Assembly: GCA_944385305.1 (NCBI GenBank)
Contig: CALWWS010000016.1
Location: 1 to 8,267, forward strand
Length of the DNA stretch: 8,267 bases
Direction: 5' to 3'
Source: an uncultured Oscillospiraceae bacterium
Lineage (GTDB): Bacteria > Bacillota > Clostridia > Oscillospirales > Oscillospiraceae
Shown here: positions 5,896-8,267 of the stretch, piece after piece
Numbering within the stretch: position 1 is the stretch's first letter
Layout: every line of letters begins with the position of its first letter
Made by a program: the position numbers and the translations under genes
Notes under the pieces: model-generated
The model's database searches: none
What the model was told of the DNA's origin: nothing
Seen by the model: only the letters and a program-made list of their open reading frames with translations

Positions 5896-6906
5896 ATGTC
5901 CAAGATTCAGCTCGACGTCATCGTAAACCAGCGTGGAAACCGCACCGACGGCTTCATCAACTACGGGCAGAAGGCCGACTTGTCCTTCTACCAGATTCCC
6001 GTGATTATTGTTGAGGGCGGCAAGCCCGGTAAGACCCTTCTGGTGGACGGCGCCATGCACGGCGACGAGACCGAGGGCTCCGAGGCCATCATCAGGCTGG
6101 CCGGTGAGCTGGAAGGCAAGGAGTTTGCCGGCACCTTCATTGGCGTCCCCGCTCTGAACATGGAGGCCTTCACCATTGTCCGGCGCGCCACCCTCACCGA
6201 TGAGTTCAACCTCAACCGCGTCTTCCCCGGCCGCAAGGATCAGTACATCACCCACTACCTGGCCGCCCACTACATGGAGCGTGTGGTCAGCCATGTGGAT
6301 GCCGTTATCAACTTCCACGGCGGCGGCGACGTGCTGCACCTGGAGCCCCTGTGCGCCTTCTTGCCCTTCGACAGCCCGGACGACACCGCTGCCAAAATCT
6401 CCTACGAGATGGCCAAGGCCTTTAACGTGAAGTACCTCTGGTCCCAGCAGAATCTGCCCTTCGCCGGCATTACCTCTCTGGAGTACAAGAAGGCCTTTAA
6501 CATTCCCACCATCATCCCCGAGGTCGGCTCCCAGTGCAGCCGCCTGCACAACCGCCAGCGGGACATTGAGATCTGCTACAACGGCATTAAGAACGTGATG
6601 GCCTACTTCGGGATGATCCCCCCCACCGGCCAGGCTCCTGTGGAGAACAAGGATCACATCGAGCTCAACTACCTGCACTCCCGCAACGGCGGCCTGATGA
6701 CCCCCATCAAGAAGGAGGGGGAGTACTTCGAGGCGGGCGACCTGCTGTGTGTCATCGACGACATCTTCGGCAACCGGGTGGAAGAGCTCTACGCCCCCTG
6801 GAAGGGCGTGGGCATCGGCTTCTGGAGCGTACCTGTCATCCATCCCGGCGACTGGTGCTCTCTGGCCGGCAAGCTCATTGACCCCCCCAAGGACTACAAG
6901 GCATAA
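5896..6906 (+). CDS. Zinc-dependent M14-type deacylase (succinylglutamate desuccinylase/aspartoacylase superfamily)
   Basis: A predicted cytoplasmic zinc hydrolase of 336 residues that removes an acyl group from an amide, probably on an N-acylated amino acid or related small molecule. The zinc site is visible: H55 and E58 in GAMHGDETEG, and H141 in INFHGGGD. E209 in PEVGS is the expected catalytic glutamate, and NLNRVFPG (105-112) is the conserved substrate-binding motif. The C-terminal part (about 250-330, including GDLLCVIDDIFG and a final WCSLAGKLI) fits the beta-rich domain of the AstE/AspA family. ATG 5896 is preferred (GATGAGG upstream, 8-base spacing); GTG 5887 is possible and adds three residues. 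It is the first gene after the LysR-controlled promoter, followed by the TRAP genes, suggesting it acts on the imported compound. Members act on succinylglutamate, acetylaspartate or acetyl-diaminobutyrate; sequence alone does not decide which. Confidence 0.9.
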   Translation: MSKIQLDVIVNQRGNRTDGFINYGQKADLSFYQIPVIIVEGGKPGKTLLVDGAMHGDETEGSEAIIRLAGELEGKEFAGTFIGVPALNMEAFTIVRRATLTDEFNLNRVFPGRKDQYITHYLAAHYMERVVSHVDAVINFHGGGDVLHLEPLCAFLPFDSPDDTAAKISYEMAKAFNVKYLWSQQNLPFAGITSLEYKKAFNIPTIIPEVGSQCSRLHNRQRDIEICYNGIKNVMAYFGMIPPTGQAPVENKDHIELNYLHSRNGGLMTPIKKEGEYFEAGDLLCVIDDIFGNRVEELYAPWKGVGIGFWSVPVIHPGDWCSLAGKLIDPPKDYKA

Positions 6907-6937
6907 TCATTCCAGTCTTTTCTGCGGCCTTTCCCGA

Positions 6938-6975
6938 CCGCCGCGGCGGCCGGGTGGGACGGTACGTCCCACCCG
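6938..6975 (+). other. GC-rich palindrome and stem-loop between the deacylase and TRAP genes
   Basis: The 129 bases between the two genes hold a perfect 12-bp palindrome (CCGCCGCGGCGG, 6938-6949) directly followed by a perfect 10-bp stem (6951-6960 with 6966-6975) with a 5-base GGTAC loop. No T run follows, so it is not a standard terminator. It could partially stop transcription, protect the downstream message from decay, or block exonucleases. No convincing promoter was found between it and the next gene. Confidence 0.65.
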
Positions 6976-7035
6976 TGTCCCCCGGCAGGCTGGTACTGGT
7001 AAATCAATTATTTTATAAAGAGAGGGGACACGAAG

Positions 7036-8133
7036 ATGAAAAGAGTTCTTGCGCTACTACTCTGCCTGATGACGGTGTTTGCCCTGGCCTCCTGCGGCAA
7101 CTCCAACAGCGACCCCGGCACTGCCAACTCCCCCAACGCCTCTGCCCCCGCTGACGGCGGCAATGCCAGCACCGATGTAGAGCCCGTGAAGATCAGCATC
7201 GCCACCCCCACCGCCGACGGCAACCCCATGCAGGATCTGGTCTACTACTTCGAGGAGAAGGTCGATGAGATTCTCCCCGGCCGGGTAGAGTGGGTCAACT
7301 CCCCCACCTCCACCATGGGCTCCGAGCGTGAGATCGGCGAGCAGGTCATGGACGGCACTCTGGACGCCGCCCTGGTAGGCCCCTCCAACATCATCTCCTT
7401 CGCCCCCATGAACGCGGTGCGCCTGCAGGACGTCCCCTTCCTGTTCCAGGATCAGGATGAGCTGTACGCCGCCACCGACGAGTGGTACCGGGATATGATC
7501 AACGCCGAGTGCGAGCCCTATGGCTTTACCACGATTTTCTATGAGTATATCATCGGTCAGGAGATCGAGAATACCAAGCGCCCCATCTACACCCCTGAGG
7601 ACGTAAAGGATCTGAAGATCCGCGTCTACGACTCCATCGGCCCCTACAAGTTCCTGGAGGCCTGCGGCGGCCTGCCCACCGCCATGAACTTCAGCGAGGT
7701 GTATACCGGCATCTCCCAGGGCGCCATTGACGGCCTGTACACCACCACCAGCAACTTTGTGCCTCAGAAGTTTGCCGAGGTGTGTAAGTACCACACCAAG
7801 CTGACCATCACCAACCTGGGCATGACCCTGATGTTCAACCTGGATAAGCTCAACAGCCTGCCCGCCGACCTGCAGGATGCCATCTACGAGGCGGCTGCCC
7901 TCACCGAGGCGTACTGCCGCGATGAGCTCGGCCCCCAGACCCGCGAGAACGTCTACGCGGAGATCGAGGCTGCCGGTGTGGAGATCAACGAGGTTTCCGA
8001 GGAGCAGTATCAGGTCTTTGTGGATCTCATCGAGGACTACTGCTACGATGAGCTGCGCGAGGAGATCGGCCCCGAGATGTGGGATCAGTGTGTAACCTGG
8101 CTGGAGGAGTACCGCGCCGGGCAGGCCAGCTAA
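7036..8133 (+). CDS. dctP: TRAP transporter solute-binding lipoprotein (DctP family)
   Basis: The extracytoplasmic binding protein of a tripartite (TRAP) secondary transporter, which delivers an organic acid or similar anion to a membrane permease. The 365-residue protein begins with a lipoprotein signal (MKRVLALLLCL... FALASC), with lipidated Cys20 followed by a Ser/Asn/Pro/Ala-rich spacer, as expected in a Gram-positive cell where the protein is tethered to the membrane. The mature part begins near VKISIATPT. LKIRVYDS contains R196, the conserved arginine that usually binds the substrate carboxylate in DctP proteins; FSEVYTGISQGAIDGLYTT follows as the family motif. Start at ATG 7036, with GAGAGGGG 8 bases upstream. 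It is co-directional with the deacylase gene (129-base gap) and followed by a hairpin and a small downstream gene. The ligand is not predictable; the neighbouring deacylase hints at an acylated amino acid. Confidence 0.93.
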   Translation: MKRVLALLLCLMTVFALASCGNSNSDPGTANSPNASAPADGGNASTDVEPVKISIATPTADGNPMQDLVYYFEEKVDEILPGRVEWVNSPTSTMGSEREIGEQVMDGTLDAALVGPSNIISFAPMNAVRLQDVPFLFQDQDELYAATDEWYRDMINAECEPYGFTTIFYEYIIGQEIENTKRPIYTPEDVKDLKIRVYDSIGPYKFLEACGGLPTAMNFSEVYTGISQGAIDGLYTTTSNFVPQKFAEVCKYHTKLTITNLGMTLMFNLDKLNSLPADLQDAIYEAAALTEAYCRDELGPQTRENVYAEIEAAGVEINEVSEEQYQVFVDLIEDYCYDELREEIGPEMWDQCVTWLEEYRAGQAS

Positions 8134-8158
8134 ACAAGTTGTTTGTAGAGTGAACCGA

Positions 8159-8201
8159 GAAAGGGTCTGTTGCAGGTGCTCCATTTGCAACAGACCCTTT
8201 C
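8159..8201 (+). other. Intercistronic stem-loop after the TRAP binding-protein gene
   Basis: A perfect 16-bp stem (8159-8174 with 8186-8201) closes an 11-base loop, 25 bases after the stop codon. CAGGAAACCGG follows instead of a T run, so transcription probably reads into the next gene. Such structures between a binding-protein gene and membrane-subunit genes commonly raise the level of the binding-protein message by blocking 3' decay or causing partial termination. Confidence 0.8.
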
Positions 8202-8231
8202 AGGAAACCGGAGATTTGAAGAGGAATTCTT

Positions 8232-8267
8232 ATGAAAAAATTTTACGCCGGGTATAACCGCTTTGAA
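8232..8267 (+). CDS. Start of a downstream gene, probably the small TRAP membrane subunit (DctQ type), cut by the window edge
   Basis: Twelve codons are visible (MKKFYAGYNRFE), opening at ATG 8232 with GAAGAGGA 6 bases upstream. The residues themselves are not diagnostic. The assignment rests on position: in TRAP operons the gene after the DctP-type binding protein is commonly the small four-helix DctQ subunit, followed by the large DctM permease. It lies 98 bases after the binding-protein stop, beyond the stem-loop, and is probably co-transcribed. Confidence 0.5.
   Translation, partial: MKKFYAGYNRFE

Noticed and set aside
5854..6843. A 329-codon minus-strand open frame opposite the deacylase gene
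   Set aside because: The sense frame has a full zinc-site and family motif set; the antisense product is Val/Gly/His-rich with no recognisable domain.
7014..7019. TATAAA as a separate -10 box for the TRAP binding-protein gene
   Set aside because: No matching -35 is found at a proper distance, and a start near 7026 would leave the ribosome-binding site outside the message.
7057..8190. A 377-codon open frame on the minus strand opposite the TRAP binding-protein gene
   Set aside because: It mirrors a strongly supported DctP gene, its translation is a Gly/Val/Leu-rich low-complexity product typical of antisense frames in GC-rich genes, and no family motif is visible.

Overview
This 8.3 kb stretch is GC-rich and codon-biased towards G/C in third positions. 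It looks like a chromosomal segment from an anaerobic, high-GC Clostridia-type Firmicute, perhaps Oscillospiraceae/Flavonifractor-like. That placement is inferred from gene content (AdoCbl-dependent ribonucleotide reductase, SpoVK/CbbX-like AAA+ ATPase, BIG2 surface protein, TRAP lipoprotein), strong Shine-Dalgarno sites and sigma-A-like promoters; no rRNA or marker phylogeny was available. No tRNA, rRNA, CRISPR array, insertion sequence or phage gene was seen.

Layout. (1) Bases 1-1960 hold the 3' part of nrdJ (class II ribonucleotide reductase) and its hairpin terminator. (2) Bases 1980-4573 hold a divergent pair: an AAA+ ATPase with a TerB-like N-terminal segment on the minus strand, and a zinc-ribbon/single-TM/two-BIG2-domain protein on the plus strand. 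Each has its own TTGA--N17-TA--AT promoter in the 194 bp between the starts. (3) A perfect 20-bp inverted repeat at 4583-4629 separates the BIG2 gene from a convergent LysR-type regulator. (4) Bases 4628-8267 look like one functional unit: a LysR regulator diverges from a plus-strand cluster encoding a zinc-dependent M14-type deacylase (AstE/aspartoacylase superfamily), a TRAP (DctP-type) solute-binding lipoprotein, and the first codons of what is probably the small TRAP membrane subunit.

How the genes may work together. The last block is best read as a regulated uptake-and-hydrolysis module. The lipoprotein captures an organic acid or acylated amino compound, the TRAP permease beyond the window imports it, the M14-type enzyme removes an acyl group, and the LysR protein senses a ligand and controls the divergent promoters. 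The 332-bp region between lysR and the deacylase gene carries promoter-like elements on both strands. A 9-bp direct repeat and a 7-bp inverted repeat overlap them, as expected for a LysR operator. The substrate cannot be read from the sequence.

Nothing here is clearly an undescribed system. The items most worth a second look are the TerB-like/CbbX-type ATPase paired with a zinc-ribbon/BIG2 membrane protein, and the M14-TRAP-LysR module with its structured intercistronic regions. Four genes start downstream of the longest possible frame, judged by ribosome-binding sites and promoters.
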